Positions 1-11,378 of a stretch of DNA of 64,000 nt are shown here, piece by piece (position 1 is the first letter of the stretch; each line of letters begins with the position of its first letter). The notes under the pieces were generated by a model. It was given only the letters and a program-made list of their open reading frames with translations. It was not told the origin of the DNA and did no database searches. Origin of the DNA: Pseudoduganella plicata (GTDB lineage Bacteria > Pseudomonadota > Gammaproteobacteria > Burkholderiales > Burkholderiaceae_D). Both the position numbers and the translations under genes were made by a program. The DNA lies in the NCBI RefSeq assembly GCF_004421005.1, contig NZ_CP038026.1:2108001-2172000 (forward strand). The letters run 5' to 3'.

Positions 1-251
1 GCCGCATCGACGGGCCGCAGGGCGACGCAGCCGACAGCCGTTGCGCCATCCCACGCCAGCAGCAGGCGTCCGCGTGGCGCCGCGTATTTGCCGGGCAGTT
101 CGGCCAGCTCCGCCTCGAAATTCTGGAAGCACAGGTCCACGCCCAGCGCCACCGCGTATTCTCGAAACAGTTCGCGCACCACGGGCAGATTGTCCGGCAG
201 CACGGCCGGCCGGATGTCGATGGTCACAGGTACAGCGGCATTGTCTGGCAT
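1..251 (-). CDS. GNAT-family N-acetyltransferase, truncated by window edge
   Basis: The reading frame begins MPDNAAVPVTIDIRPA at 251 and runs off the left end of the window after 83 codons, so only the N-terminal half is visible. A strong ribosome binding site (ggaggag) lies just upstream of the ATG. The pattern of an opening beta strand (ITIDIRPA-like), a helix with VVRELFREYA, and then LLLAWDGATAVGCVALRPVD is typical of GNAT acetyltransferases, where the last segment forms strands 2 to 4 before the acetyl-CoA loop. The acetyl-CoA loop itself lies outside the window. The gene follows dnaE2 on the same strand, 36 bases after its stop, so the two may be cotranscribed. The substrate cannot be predicted. 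Confidence 0.75.
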   Translation of the reverse strand, partial: MPDNAAVPVTIDIRPAVLPDNLPVVRELFREYAVALGVDLCFQNFEAELAELPGKYAAPRGRLLLAWDGATAVGCVALRPVDA

Positions 252-287
252 GACGTCTCCTCCGATTGATGGCGCCATGCTACCGCA

Positions 288-3449
<3,162 letters not shown>

Positions 3450-3465
3450 CGGCGATCCGTTGATA

Positions 3466-3481
3466 CTGTATAAACGTACAG
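3466..3481 (-). promoter_or_regulatory. LexA (SOS) box of dnaE2
   Basis: The sequence ctgtataaacgtacag matches CTGT-N8-ACAG exactly, the LexA operator consensus of gamma- and betaproteobacteria. It lies 16 bases upstream of the dnaE2 ATG, and also between dnaE2 and the divergent PhzF-like gene. A second box of the same form controls imuA at 23438-23453. Confidence 0.9.
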
Positions 3482-3517
3482 TATTATACCGTGCACCGGC
3501 TGCGTTATCCTGTACGG

Positions 3518-4309
3518 ATGACACGACAACTCGAACTGCTCTGCTTTGGCACCCGTCCCGGCGAGGGCAACGCGGCACTGGTGCTGCTGGACGACGGCAG
3601 CAATGCGGCCCAACGCCAGGCGCTGGCGGCAGCCAGCGGCGTAAGTGCCTGCGTCTTCATCGACGTCCCTGCGTACTCCCCCACGCTCGATTTTTATTAC
3701 CCTCACATGCGCAGCCCTTTGTGCGTGCACGCCACGCTGGCGGCGGCGCGCGTGCTGCTGGACGCCACGGCGGGCCCGCTCGTCGTGCGCACGGCATTGC
3801 GTGGACAGACGCTGACGCTGCACCGGCAGTCCGATGACGTGTATGTGGAACTGGCTTCGCAGCCAGCGCCAGCGCCGCCGTTATCCACTGCATTGGCGGC
3901 TCGGCTGATACCCGGAATCGCGCTAGCATCCACGCCGGCCATTGCCTCCGTCGGCAGTCCGAAGCTGCTGCTGGAAGTGCGCGACAGTGCGGCGCTGGAG
4001 GCGCTGCGGCCCGACCTGGCGGCGATTCATGCATGGGGCAAGGAGCACGGCATCGGCGGCTGCTACGCGTGGTGCCGCCGGCCGGACGGCGCGCTGGAAG
4101 GACGCAACTTCAATCACCTGGACGCGGCGCACGAGGACAGCGCGACAGGCGTGGCGGCAGGCGCGTTGACGGTTTTTCTGGGCGAATCGCTGCGGCTGTA
4201 TCAGGGCGCGCATCTGGGCAAACCATGCCTGTTGCGGACCGTGCTGGAGAGAGAAACGCTGCTGATCGGCGGAGCAGTGGAGTATGCGCGCAGGGACGGC
4301 AAACTATAG
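3518..4309 (+). CDS. PhzF-family isomerase-like protein, divergent
   Basis: This 263-residue protein has the two-lobed PhzF/DapF-like fold signature: an early GN turn (RPGEGNAALVLL), PLCVHATLAAARVLL around residue 75 (the family's LCGHATLAAA) and HEDSATGVAAGAL near the C-terminus (the family's EDPATGSAAGAL). PhzF enzymes act as isomerases through a catalytic Glu in an LSET motif. Here the matching stretch reads GVSACVF, so the Glu appears replaced by Ala. By-eye alignment therefore suggests an altered or lost PhzF reaction. The start MTRQLELL at 3518 was chosen over an upstream Met because the family begins there. It is divergent from dnaE2 and no phenazine genes are nearby. Confidence 0.75.
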   Translation: MTRQLELLCFGTRPGEGNAALVLLDDGSNAAQRQALAAASGVSACVFIDVPAYSPTLDFYYPHMRSPLCVHATLAAARVLLDATAGPLVVRTALRGQTLTLHRQSDDVYVELASQPAPAPPLSTALAARLIPGIALASTPAIASVGSPKLLLEVRDSAALEALRPDLAAIHAWGKEHGIGGCYAWCRRPDGALEGRNFNHLDAAHEDSATGVAAGALTVFLGESLRLYQGAHLGKPCLLRTVLERETLLIGGAVEYARRDGKL

Positions 4310-4321
4310 TAGCGTGCCACC

Positions 4322-4362
4322 CGCACAAGTGTAAATAACGAACTTGTGCGAAATTGTTACAC
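4322..4362. promoter_or_regulatory. Nested inverted repeats upstream of TonB receptor
   Basis: cgcacaagt (4322-4330) is repeated as its exact reverse complement at 4342-4350 with an 11-base spacer. An overlapping second pair, gtgtaa (4329-4334) and ttacac (4357-4362), is interleaved with it. There is no T-run, so an operator or leader hairpin for the receptor gene is more likely than a terminator for the PhzF-like gene. The binding factor is unknown. Confidence 0.5.
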
Positions 4363-4432
4363 TCGCAAAATTGGTCTTAGTGCAACGCGGGCCTGCCGAT
4401 TAGAATCATTTTTTTCCTTCGGAGAGCGCCCC

Positions 4433-6880
4433 GTGTTTTCGACCCCAGCCAAGATTCGCACCCACCTCCGCCCCGTCCGCCAGGCAGTCCTGTTGAGCTT
4501 GTACGGCAGCGCTATCTTCGCCGCCGCATCGGGCGCGCACGCCCAGAACACCGGCACGCCGCCGGCCGCCATCGCGCCGGCCGATTCGTCCCTGCAGGTC
4601 GTCAACGTGGTCGGCTCGCGCCGCGCCACCAGTTCGGCGACCGATACCGTCTCCCCTGTCGACGTGATCCCGCTGTCGGCCGCCGCCGAACGAGGCGGCC
4701 AGTTCGATCTGTCGCAGACGCTGACCAATATTTCGCCGTCGTTCAACTCCACGCGCCAGACCGGCGCGGATGGCGCCGACCTGGTGGACTCCGCCGCGCT
4801 GCGCGGCCTGGGTTCCGACCAGACGCTGGTGCTGGTGAACGGCAAGCGCCGCCACACGTCCTCGCTGGTCAACCTGTTCGGCGCGCGCAACCGCGGCAAC
4901 ACGGGCACGGACATGAACGCGATCCCGATGCTGGCGATCAAGGACGTGCAGGTACTGCGCGACGGCGCCGCCGCCCAATACGGCTCGGACGCCATTGCCG
5001 GCGTGATGGACATCGGCCTGAAACGCAGCATCGGCTGCGAAGCGGTGGCCGGCTACGGCCAGTATTCCGCCGGCGACGGCAAGAACTACCTCGCCTCGGC
5101 CTACTGCGGCTTCGCGCTGGCCGGCGGCGTCGTCGGCGTGACGGGCGAATACCTCGACCGCGGCCGCTCGGACCGTTCGGAGCCGGACAATCCGCGCATC
5201 ATCGGCGACTCGAAAACCAAGAACAAGACGCTGTACGTCAACGGCGACATTCCGACCGGCGTGGCCGGCGGCTCCGGACGCTTCTACTTCACCGGCGGCG
5301 TGCAGACGCGCGACGCCTCGTCGGCCGCCTTCGGCCGCGGCGGCGTCGGCACGGAGGATATCCCGTCGCGCAATTCCGCCGCCATGTACCCGGACGGCTT
5401 CGTCCCGTTCATCAACGGCGACCTGGATGACCGCTACGTGATCCTGGGCCACCGCGCCAAGCTGGGCGAGTGGAACACGGATCTGTCGCAAACGTATGGC
5501 TACAACCGCCTGCGCTACGCCATCGCCAATACGCTGAACGCGTCGATCGCCAATGCCGACCTGCTGGCCGGCGGTCAGGGTGTCAGCCCGACTTCCTTCG
5601 AGGCGGGCGGCTTCTCGTTCGCCCAGTACACGACCAACCTGGACTTCAACCGCTACTTCACCGGCATGGTCGGCGATGGCCTGAACGTGGCGTTCGGCGC
5701 CGAGTACCGCGTCGAGAAGTACAAGATCGAAGCCGGCGAACCGGGTTCGTACATCGACGCGGACGGCGTCGGCATCGGCGGCAACGCGGGCAGCCAGGGC
5801 TTCCCCGGTTTCCAGCCAGGCGACATTACCAACGCGCGCCGCCACAGCACGGCGGCCTACCTGGACCTGGAAGCGGACATCAACGCGCAGACCAAACTGC
5901 AGGGTGCCGTGCGCTGGGAAAAATACAGCGACTTCGGCTCCACCGTCACCGGCAAGCTGGCCGGCAGCTACCGAGTGGCGCCATCGGTGCTGCTGCGCGG
6001 CTCGGCCAGCACGGGCTTCCGCGCGCCGTCGCTGCAGCAGGCCTACTTCTCGTCCACGTTCACCGACTTCATCGGCGGCGTGCCCACCGACGTGGTGCTG
6101 GCCCCGAATGGCGGCGCCGTCGCCAACCTGGCCGGCATTCCGAAGCTGAAGGAAGAGAAATCGCGCTCCTTCACGCTGGGCACAACGTGGACGCCGACGG
6201 ACGCGATCTCCGTCACGGCCGACCTGTATCACATCAAGATCAAGGACCGCATCGTGCTGTCCGGCCGCTTCGACGCGGACAATTATCCCGAACTGGCGGC
6301 GCGGCTGGGGACATTGGGCGTAGGCCAGGCGCAGTTCTTCGTCAACTCCGTCGACACCAAGACGCAGGGCGTGGACCTGACCGCATCGCACAAGGGCACG
6401 GTGCTGGGCAACCGCCTGACGACGTTCCTGGCGGCGAACTTCAGCAAGACGGAAGTGGACGGCATCCATGCGCCGCAATCGCTGGCCGGCTACGAGGACG
6501 TACTGCTGTCCGAGCGCGAACGCCTGTTCATCGAACAGGGCGGTCCGCGCCGCAAGGTCACCCTGGGCTTCGACTACATCACGGGACCGATCCAGACGGA
6601 CTTCCGCATCATCCACTTCGGTCCGCAGACCTTGGGCACCTTCAGCGGCACGGCGGCCGGCGTGCCGAACCTGAAGTACGAAGCGAAGACGTCGGCCGAC
6701 CTGTCGCTGACCTACACGATCAACCAGAACGCCAAGATCACCGTAGGCGGCAACAACATCTTCAACGTCAAGCCGACGTCGCAGAACGCCGACGAAACGG
6801 ACAACGGCTTCAAGTACGACAGCGTGCAGTTCGGCCTGAACGGCGCCTCGTACTTCGCGCGCCTGCACGTCAAGTTCTGA
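4433..6880 (+). CDS. TonB-dependent outer-membrane receptor
   Basis: An 815-residue receptor for active, TonB/ExbBD-driven uptake across the outer membrane. I chose the GTG at 4433 because ggagag lies 6 to 12 bases upstream and the resulting N-terminus (VFSTPAKIRTHL) leads into a signal peptide ending AHA/Q near residue 38. The plug domain follows: SPVDVIPLSAAAE, then LRGLGSDQTLVLVNGKRRH and VQVLRDGAAAQYGSDAIAGV, all classic plug motifs. The rest is a 22-strand barrel ending in aromatic FARLHVKF, the usual C-terminal signal for Bam insertion. The next gene is a periplasmic cyclic-nucleotide phosphodiesterase-like lipoprotein, which hints at a phosphorylated ligand. That link is inference only. 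Confidence 0.9.
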   Translation: MFSTPAKIRTHLRPVRQAVLLSLYGSAIFAAASGAHAQNTGTPPAAIAPADSSLQVVNVVGSRRATSSATDTVSPVDVIPLSAAAERGGQFDLSQTLTNISPSFNSTRQTGADGADLVDSAALRGLGSDQTLVLVNGKRRHTSSLVNLFGARNRGNTGTDMNAIPMLAIKDVQVLRDGAAAQYGSDAIAGVMDIGLKRSIGCEAVAGYGQYSAGDGKNYLASAYCGFALAGGVVGVTGEYLDRGRSDRSEPDNPRIIGDSKTKNKTLYVNGDIPTGVAGGSGRFYFTGGVQTRDASSAAFGRGGVGTEDIPSRNSAAMYPDGFVPFINGDLDDRYVILGHRAKLGEWNTDLSQTYGYNRLRYAIANTLNASIANADLLAGGQGVSPTSFEAGGFSFAQYTTNLDFNRYFTGMVGDGLNVAFGAEYRVEKYKIEAGEPGSYIDADGVGIGGNAGSQGFPGFQPGDITNARRHSTAAYLDLEADINAQTKLQGAVRWEKYSDFGSTVTGKLAGSYRVAPSVLLRGSASTGFRAPSLQQAYFSSTFTDFIGGVPTDVVLAPNGGAVANLAGIPKLKEEKSRSFTLGTTWTPTDAISVTADLYHIKIKDRIVLSGRFDADNYPELAARLGTLGVGQAQFFVNSVDTKTQGVDLTASHKGTVLGNRLTTFLAANFSKTEVDGIHAPQSLAGYEDVLLSERERLFIEQGGPRRKVTLGFDYITGPIQTDFRIIHFGPQTLGTFSGTAAGVPNLKYEAKTSADLSLTYTINQNAKITVGGNNIFNVKPTSQNADETDNGFKYDSVQFGLNGASYFARLHVKF

Positions 6881-6902
6881 CGTACAAGCTGTTGCCGGAA
6901 AT

Positions 6903-6923
6903 CGGGGACTGTCCCCGTTTTTT
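6903..6923 (+). terminator. Terminator after TonB receptor gene
   Basis: The perfect palindrome cggggactgtccccg (6903-6917) is followed directly by six T residues, 22 bases after the receptor stop. It shares its gggac/gtccc core with other gene-end palindromes in the window. Confidence 0.75.
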
Positions 6924-7036
6924 GGCAATTTCTTACGGCCCTGCACGCCGCCCGGCTGTGGGGCTTTTTGTTGTCATCGCGCAGTCATATCGCGCGGTTA
7001 CATTCGCCGTTTTGAATTTTTCTCGACAGGATCAGC

Positions 7037-9187
7037 ATGAACACGAAGCAGAGGACGGCGAATCAGGTAATGGTGGCGGCGCTGGTCGCTGTGGGTCTGG
7101 TCAGCCTGGGCGGTTGCGGCAGCAATGACAACAACTGGGCCGAGCCGACGCCACAACCGCCCGCGCCCGGCAAGATCGCCGAAGGCACGACCGTCACGTT
7201 CGCGCTAATGGAAACCACCGACCTGCATTCGAATGTCCTGAGCTACAACTACTACTCGCTGGCCGAGGACACGAGCCTGGGCATGGAGCGCACCGCCACG
7301 CTGATCCAGGCGGCACGCGCGGAAAACCCGAACAACGTGCTGCTGGACGACGGCGACGTCATCCAGGGCACGCTGCTGGGCGACCTGCAGGCCGTCACCG
7401 CACCGATCCCCTGCTCCGGTACGCTCGCCGTGCACAAGGCGATGAACGCGCTCAAGTACGACGGCGGCGGCATGGGCAACCATGAATTCAACTATGGCCT
7501 GCCGTTCCTGTCGCAGGTCACCAACACCGACTTCAATATCCCCGGTGTGACCAAGCCGACGGGCACCTGCGGCGCGCCGGCCTTCCCGCTCGTCCTCAGC
7601 AACGTAACGGGCGTCGCCAGCGGCAAGCCGATCTTCCAGCCGTATGCCGTGCTGCCGCGCACCTTCAAGGCCACGGCGCCGGACGGCAGCAGCGTGGACG
7701 TCAAGCTCAACGTGGGCATCATGAGCTTCGTGCCGCCGCAGATCCTCGAGTGGGACCAGAAGAACCTGGCCGGCAAGGTCGCCGTCAGCGGCGCGAAGGA
7801 AGCAGCGCAGCAGTACATTCCCGAGCTGCGCGCCAAGGGTGCCGATGTGATCGTCGCGCTGTCGCACGGCGGCCTCGATCCGAGCCCGTACAGCCCGAAG
7901 ATGGAAAACCAGAGTTATCACCTGGCCGGTACCGGCATCGACGCGCTGATGGTCGGCCACTCGCACCTGATCTTCCCGAAGGGGAAGGAGACGGGTGCGG
8001 CGGCGCTCGATCCCTCGCTGGCCGCGCTGCCGGCGGGCGCCAATATCGACGCCATCAACGGTTTTGTGAACGGCGTGCCGACCGTGATGGCGCAGAGCTG
8101 GGGCAGGCGCCTGGGCATCATCAGGATGACGATGGTCTACCAGGGCGGCAAGTGGGTCACGCAGCCAACGAAGACCACCGTCGAGTCGCGCGGCTTCAAG
8201 TACACGGATGGCACGACGCTCGTGAAGGCCGATCCCGCGATCGCCTCGCTGGTGGCGACCGAGCATGAGGCCACGATCGCCTATGCCAAGCAGCCGCTGG
8301 GCGTGACGACGGACTTCGAGATGTCGTCGTATTTCTCGCTGGTGGGCGATGTCTCGGCCATCCAGCTGGTGAACCAGGCGCAGATCGACTACGTGAAGAA
8401 CTTCATTGGCACGTCGACCGACCCGGTGCTGTCGTCGTATAAAAATATTCCCGTGATCTCGTGCAGCGCGCCGTTCAAGGCGGGCCGCAACGGACCTTCC
8501 GACTTCACCGACGTCGCGCCAGGCGCCAGCGCCGCCGCGCCGGTCGGTCTGCAGGTGCGCAATCCGGGCGACCTTTACCTGTACAGCAATAACAACCTGC
8601 AGGCCGTCAAGATCAAGGGCGCCGACCTGAAGGCGTGGCTGGAAGCGTCCGCAAAACAGTTCGGCCAGATCGATCCGGCCAGGACGGCGGAACAGGACCT
8701 GGTGCCAAGCTACGGCACGATCTACAACTACGACGTCTTCTACGCCGAGAACAACGCGCTGACCTATCAGATCGACGTGACGAAACCGGCGGGCAGCCGC
8801 ATCGTCAACCTGGTCTACCAGGGCAAGCCTGTGGCGGACACGGACGACTTCATCGTCGCCACCAACGACTACCGCGCCGGCGGCGGCGGCAACGTGCCCG
8901 GCATCGACGGCAGCAAGACCATCATCAAGTCGCCCGACGCCAACCAGACGGTGGTCAGCAACTACCTGCAGAAGGTCGGCAAGGCCAGCGGCAAGGTGAC
9001 GCTGGCCGGGAACGGCAGCGCGCGCAGCTGGTCGTTCGCGAAAGTAAAGACCGCCGGTCCCGTGATCCTGCGCTCCGCGCCGGGCCAGCTGGCACTGGCG
9101 CGCAGCAGCGGTATCGCCGCCGTCACGGCCGAAGGCGGCCTCGATGCGAGCGGCTTCGCCAAGTACACCATCGACCTGTCGAAGTGA
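7037..9187 (+). CDS. CpdB-like 2',3'-cyclic-nucleotide phosphodiesterase / 3'-nucleotidase lipoprotein
   Basis: A 716-residue metallophosphoesterase of the 5'-nucleotidase family. A short N-terminal lipobox (LGGC, Cys27) marks it as a lipoprotein, unlike the soluble periplasmic CpdB of enterobacteria. The metal-binding motifs appear in order: TTDLHSN near residue 60, DDGDVIQG, GNHEFNYG, LSHGG and GHSH. The wording TTDLHSNVLSYNYY is characteristic of CpdB rather than UshA. A C-terminal 5'-nucleotidase substrate domain follows, with TNDYRAGGGG near its end. The predicted role is to hydrolyse 2',3'-cyclic nucleotides and 3'-nucleotides outside the cytoplasm to free nucleoside and phosphate. The stop overlaps the next start by one base (tgatg), so the next gene is probably translationally coupled. 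Confidence 0.88.
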   Translation: MNTKQRTANQVMVAALVAVGLVSLGGCGSNDNNWAEPTPQPPAPGKIAEGTTVTFALMETTDLHSNVLSYNYYSLAEDTSLGMERTATLIQAARAENPNNVLLDDGDVIQGTLLGDLQAVTAPIPCSGTLAVHKAMNALKYDGGGMGNHEFNYGLPFLSQVTNTDFNIPGVTKPTGTCGAPAFPLVLSNVTGVASGKPIFQPYAVLPRTFKATAPDGSSVDVKLNVGIMSFVPPQILEWDQKNLAGKVAVSGAKEAAQQYIPELRAKGADVIVALSHGGLDPSPYSPKMENQSYHLAGTGIDALMVGHSHLIFPKGKETGAAALDPSLAALPAGANIDAINGFVNGVPTVMAQSWGRRLGIIRMTMVYQGGKWVTQPTKTTVESRGFKYTDGTTLVKADPAIASLVATEHEATIAYAKQPLGVTTDFEMSSYFSLVGDVSAIQLVNQAQIDYVKNFIGTSTDPVLSSYKNIPVISCSAPFKAGRNGPSDFTDVAPGASAAAPVGLQVRNPGDLYLYSNNNLQAVKIKGADLKAWLEASAKQFGQIDPARTAEQDLVPSYGTIYNYDVFYAENNALTYQIDVTKPAGSRIVNLVYQGKPVADTDDFIVATNDYRAGGGGNVPGIDGSKTIIKSPDANQTVVSNYLQKVGKASGKVTLAGNGSARSWSFAKVKTAGPVILRSAPGQLALARSSGIAAVTAEGGLDASGFAKYTIDLSK

Positions 9188-9888
9188 TGACGGTACGGTG
9201 CGCTTGTGCGATCGTGCTGGCGGCGGCGCTGGCAGGCTGCGGCCATGAAGCCGTGCCGACGTCGGCGCAGATCGAGGCGCTGGCGATGACTGCGGCGCAG
9301 CGTGGCGACCCGGCGGCCGAACAGCGGCTGCAGCGGCTTGCCGTGCAGGGCGCGACGGTGGCGCAGCGTGAGCTGGGCATCCTGTATCGCGCCCGCCCGG
9401 CGGCCCGCGCCGATGCGCAACGCCTGCTGCTGCAGGCCGCGCAGGCCGGCGACGCGCAAGCGGCGTTTCATCTGGGGGAGCTGTATCGCGTACCGGCCGC
9501 CGGCATCGCGGCCGACCCCGCTGCCGCGTGGCCGTGGTACCAGCGCGCCGCGGAAGGCGGCCAGGCGAAGGCCGCGTTGCAGCTCGGGCTGATGGCAAAG
9601 AACGGCAACGGCGTGCCACGGGACGCGGCGGTGGCCGCACGCTGGCTGCAGCTGGCCGCGGAACTGGGCAACGCGCACGCGATGTTCCTGCTGTCGTACG
9701 CCTACCGCGAAGGCGAAGGCGTGACGCGCGACCCGGCCAGGGCGGCCGTATTGCTGGAGGAAGCGGCGGAACACGAGTACCCGCCGGCGCTGCAGGAACT
9801 GGCGCTGACCACGCAGGACCCGACCCGCGCGGGGCACCTGATGAAGGAAGCAACCGAGCACCGGCGCAATAACTGGAACCGGTTCTAG
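9187..9888 (+). CDS. Sel1-repeat lipoprotein
   Basis: The frame begins MTVRCACAIVLAAALAGCGHE, a compact lipoprotein signal with the lipobox LAGC. It is followed by about five Sel1-like/TPR-type helical repeats, visible as recurring ALQLGLMAKNGNGVPRD and AMFLLSYAYREGEGV segments, with AA-W-ERAAEGG spacing between them. Sel1 repeats mediate protein-protein contacts. The ATG overlaps the stop of the cpdB-like gene by one base, which argues strongly for translational coupling and a joint function at the envelope. Length is 233 residues. The longer open frame upstream is a shadow of cpdB and is not used. The function of the pair is unknown. Confidence 0.82.
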   Translation: MTVRCACAIVLAAALAGCGHEAVPTSAQIEALAMTAAQRGDPAAEQRLQRLAVQGATVAQRELGILYRARPAARADAQRLLLQAAQAGDAQAAFHLGELYRVPAAGIAADPAAAWPWYQRAAEGGQAKAALQLGLMAKNGNGVPRDAAVAARWLQLAAELGNAHAMFLLSYAYREGEGVTRDPARAAVLLEEAAEHEYPPALQELALTTQDPTRAGHLMKEATEHRRNNWNRF

Positions 9889-9897
9889 GAAAACCTC

Positions 9898-10124
9898 GGG
9901 ACAGCCCCAATGGCGTGAAGTTAAGGTATCTGGGATCGTGGTAGCGGCTGAGAAGGGCCGGGCCAGGGAGGCGTGGTGGCGTGCACGCCCCCGCCGCTAC
10001 GCAGGCAGGAGCGATGCTCTTGAATTCCCTGCTTCGCCCCGCCGGGTCCGGCCCCGGATCTCATCAGCCGCCGACACGGCCCGCGTGAAAGCCGGATCAA
10101 CTTAACGGCATTAGCGTCAGTCCC
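9898..10124. mobile_element. MITE-like element or IS remnant with about 26-bp inverted ends
   Basis: The left end begins gggacagccccaatggcgtg (9898 on) and the right end, read on the minus strand from 10124, begins gggactgacgctaatgccgt. About three quarters of the 26 or 27 end positions agree. The 227-base body has no credible reading frame and lies between convergent genes. This is the architecture of a non-autonomous miniature element or of a deleted IS whose transposase has gone. I cannot name the parent family. Confidence 0.5.
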
Positions 10125-10155
10125 CTGGATACGCCGGCAGCAAGCGCGGAATCGA

Positions 10156-11313
10156 TCACTTGCCGGGAACAGACCCCAGCGTCGCCAGCTCTCGCGTCAT
10201 GTTGACGATGGCCAGCTCGTTATACTGGTCGGCGAACCAGCGGTTGCCGAACAGCTGACGTCCCTCGGCCTTGCCGCGCAGGTGCGCCAGGACCTGGCCG
10301 CGCTGGCTCGTGTAGTGATCTTCCTCCACGTGCGCATACTCGGCGCGGATGCCGCGCGCATAGTGCTCGTACACTTCCTGATCCTGCCCCAGGATGGCCA
10401 GGTCCACGCCCAGCATGATGTCCTTCAGCGGATGGGTAACCGCGCCGCCCTGGAAATGATCCGTCGCGCGGATCAGCTGCGCCACTTCGTCGGCAACCGA
10501 AGAGTCCCAGGCCAGATCGCTCTCCAGCCAGAGCCGTGCGCTCGCCTCCTCGTTGGAGACGCCGTCCGCGGCCGCGTGCGTGTACACGGCATCGTGGAAC
10601 CAGAACGCGGCACGCACGATGTCGACATCGCGCTGGGCGGGCCGGGTATTGGCGCTCCAGGCGCGCACTTCGGACAGGCCATGCACCAGGTGATCGAGGT
10701 TGTGATAATGCCGCTCGGCGCCGCCGTAGGCTTCCGCCCCGGTCAGGCGGGCGAACCACGCCTGCGCGTTGGCCGCCGCCGCATCGTCGCCGGCCGGCCA
10801 CATCGACTGCCATTCCTTGTGCAGCCAGTCGAGGATCCACGAACGGTACGCGGGACCGGGGACGAACTTCTTCATCGTCCAGTTCCACCCCACCGGGCCT
10901 TCCAGCGCCTTGACGAAGCTGGAGCTGACGGAACCCAGGTCGCGCGGGGGCATGACGAACAGCGTCTTGGCGCCGCCGATCACTTCCACGTTGGTTTGCT
11001 GGATCAGGTTTTCGTAATCGAAATCGGCCGTCGTGCGGATGCCGCGGATCAGGTAGTCGATGCCGTGCTTGCGCGCCACGCGGGCCGTGTAGTCGCTTTT
11101 CACCGTCACGACCTGCACGTTGTCCCACCGGCGTTCGGCGCAGCTTTCCAGCACGATGGCGCGGCGCTCCTCGGCGGAGAACCGCGGCGCCTTGGTCGAA
11201 TTCTCCGACAGGAAGACGACCACTTCCTCGGCAATCGAACGGGCCTCGCCAATGACCCACATATGGCCGTTCGTGATCGGGTCGAGAGTGCCCGAGAAAC
11301 CGATTTTTTTCAT
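10156..11313 (-). CDS. CoaD-like nucleotidyltransferase fused to HD-type phosphohydrolase
   Basis: A two-domain protein of 385 residues. Residues 1 to about 160 resemble phosphopantetheine adenylyltransferase: GFSGTLDPITNGHMWVI carries the nucleotidyltransferase TxGH motif (14-17), LIRGIRTTADFDYENLIQQTN matches the CoaD RGLR-DFE-E-N motif, and SVSSSFVK matches ISSSxVR. Residues about 165-385 match the predicted metal-dependent HD phosphohydrolase family of COG4339: RHYHNLDHL (201-209), WFHDAVY (238-244) and GVDLAILG (302-309). CoaD normally is a single domain of about 160 residues and makes dephospho-CoA. The fusion suggests coupled synthesis and turnover of a phosphopantetheine-like or nucleotide substrate, which is inference. 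Whether a stand-alone coaD exists elsewhere in the genome is not known. Confidence 0.85.
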   Translation of the reverse strand: MKKIGFSGTLDPITNGHMWVIGEARSIAEEVVVFLSENSTKAPRFSAEERRAIVLESCAERRWDNVQVVTVKSDYTARVARKHGIDYLIRGIRTTADFDYENLIQQTNVEVIGGAKTLFVMPPRDLGSVSSSFVKALEGPVGWNWTMKKFVPGPAYRSWILDWLHKEWQSMWPAGDDAAAANAQAWFARLTGAEAYGGAERHYHNLDHLVHGLSEVRAWSANTRPAQRDVDIVRAAFWFHDAVYTHAAADGVSNEEASARLWLESDLAWDSSVADEVAQLIRATDHFQGGAVTHPLKDIMLGVDLAILGQDQEVYEHYARGIRAEYAHVEEDHYTSQRGQVLAHLRGKAEGRQLFGNRWFADQYNELAIVNMTRELATLGSVPGK

Positions 11314-11378
11314 CCGCTGCCCTGTTGGCCAAATGTCAATAACGCCATTCTAGCCGACCGGCGCGGCCGATGCGATGG

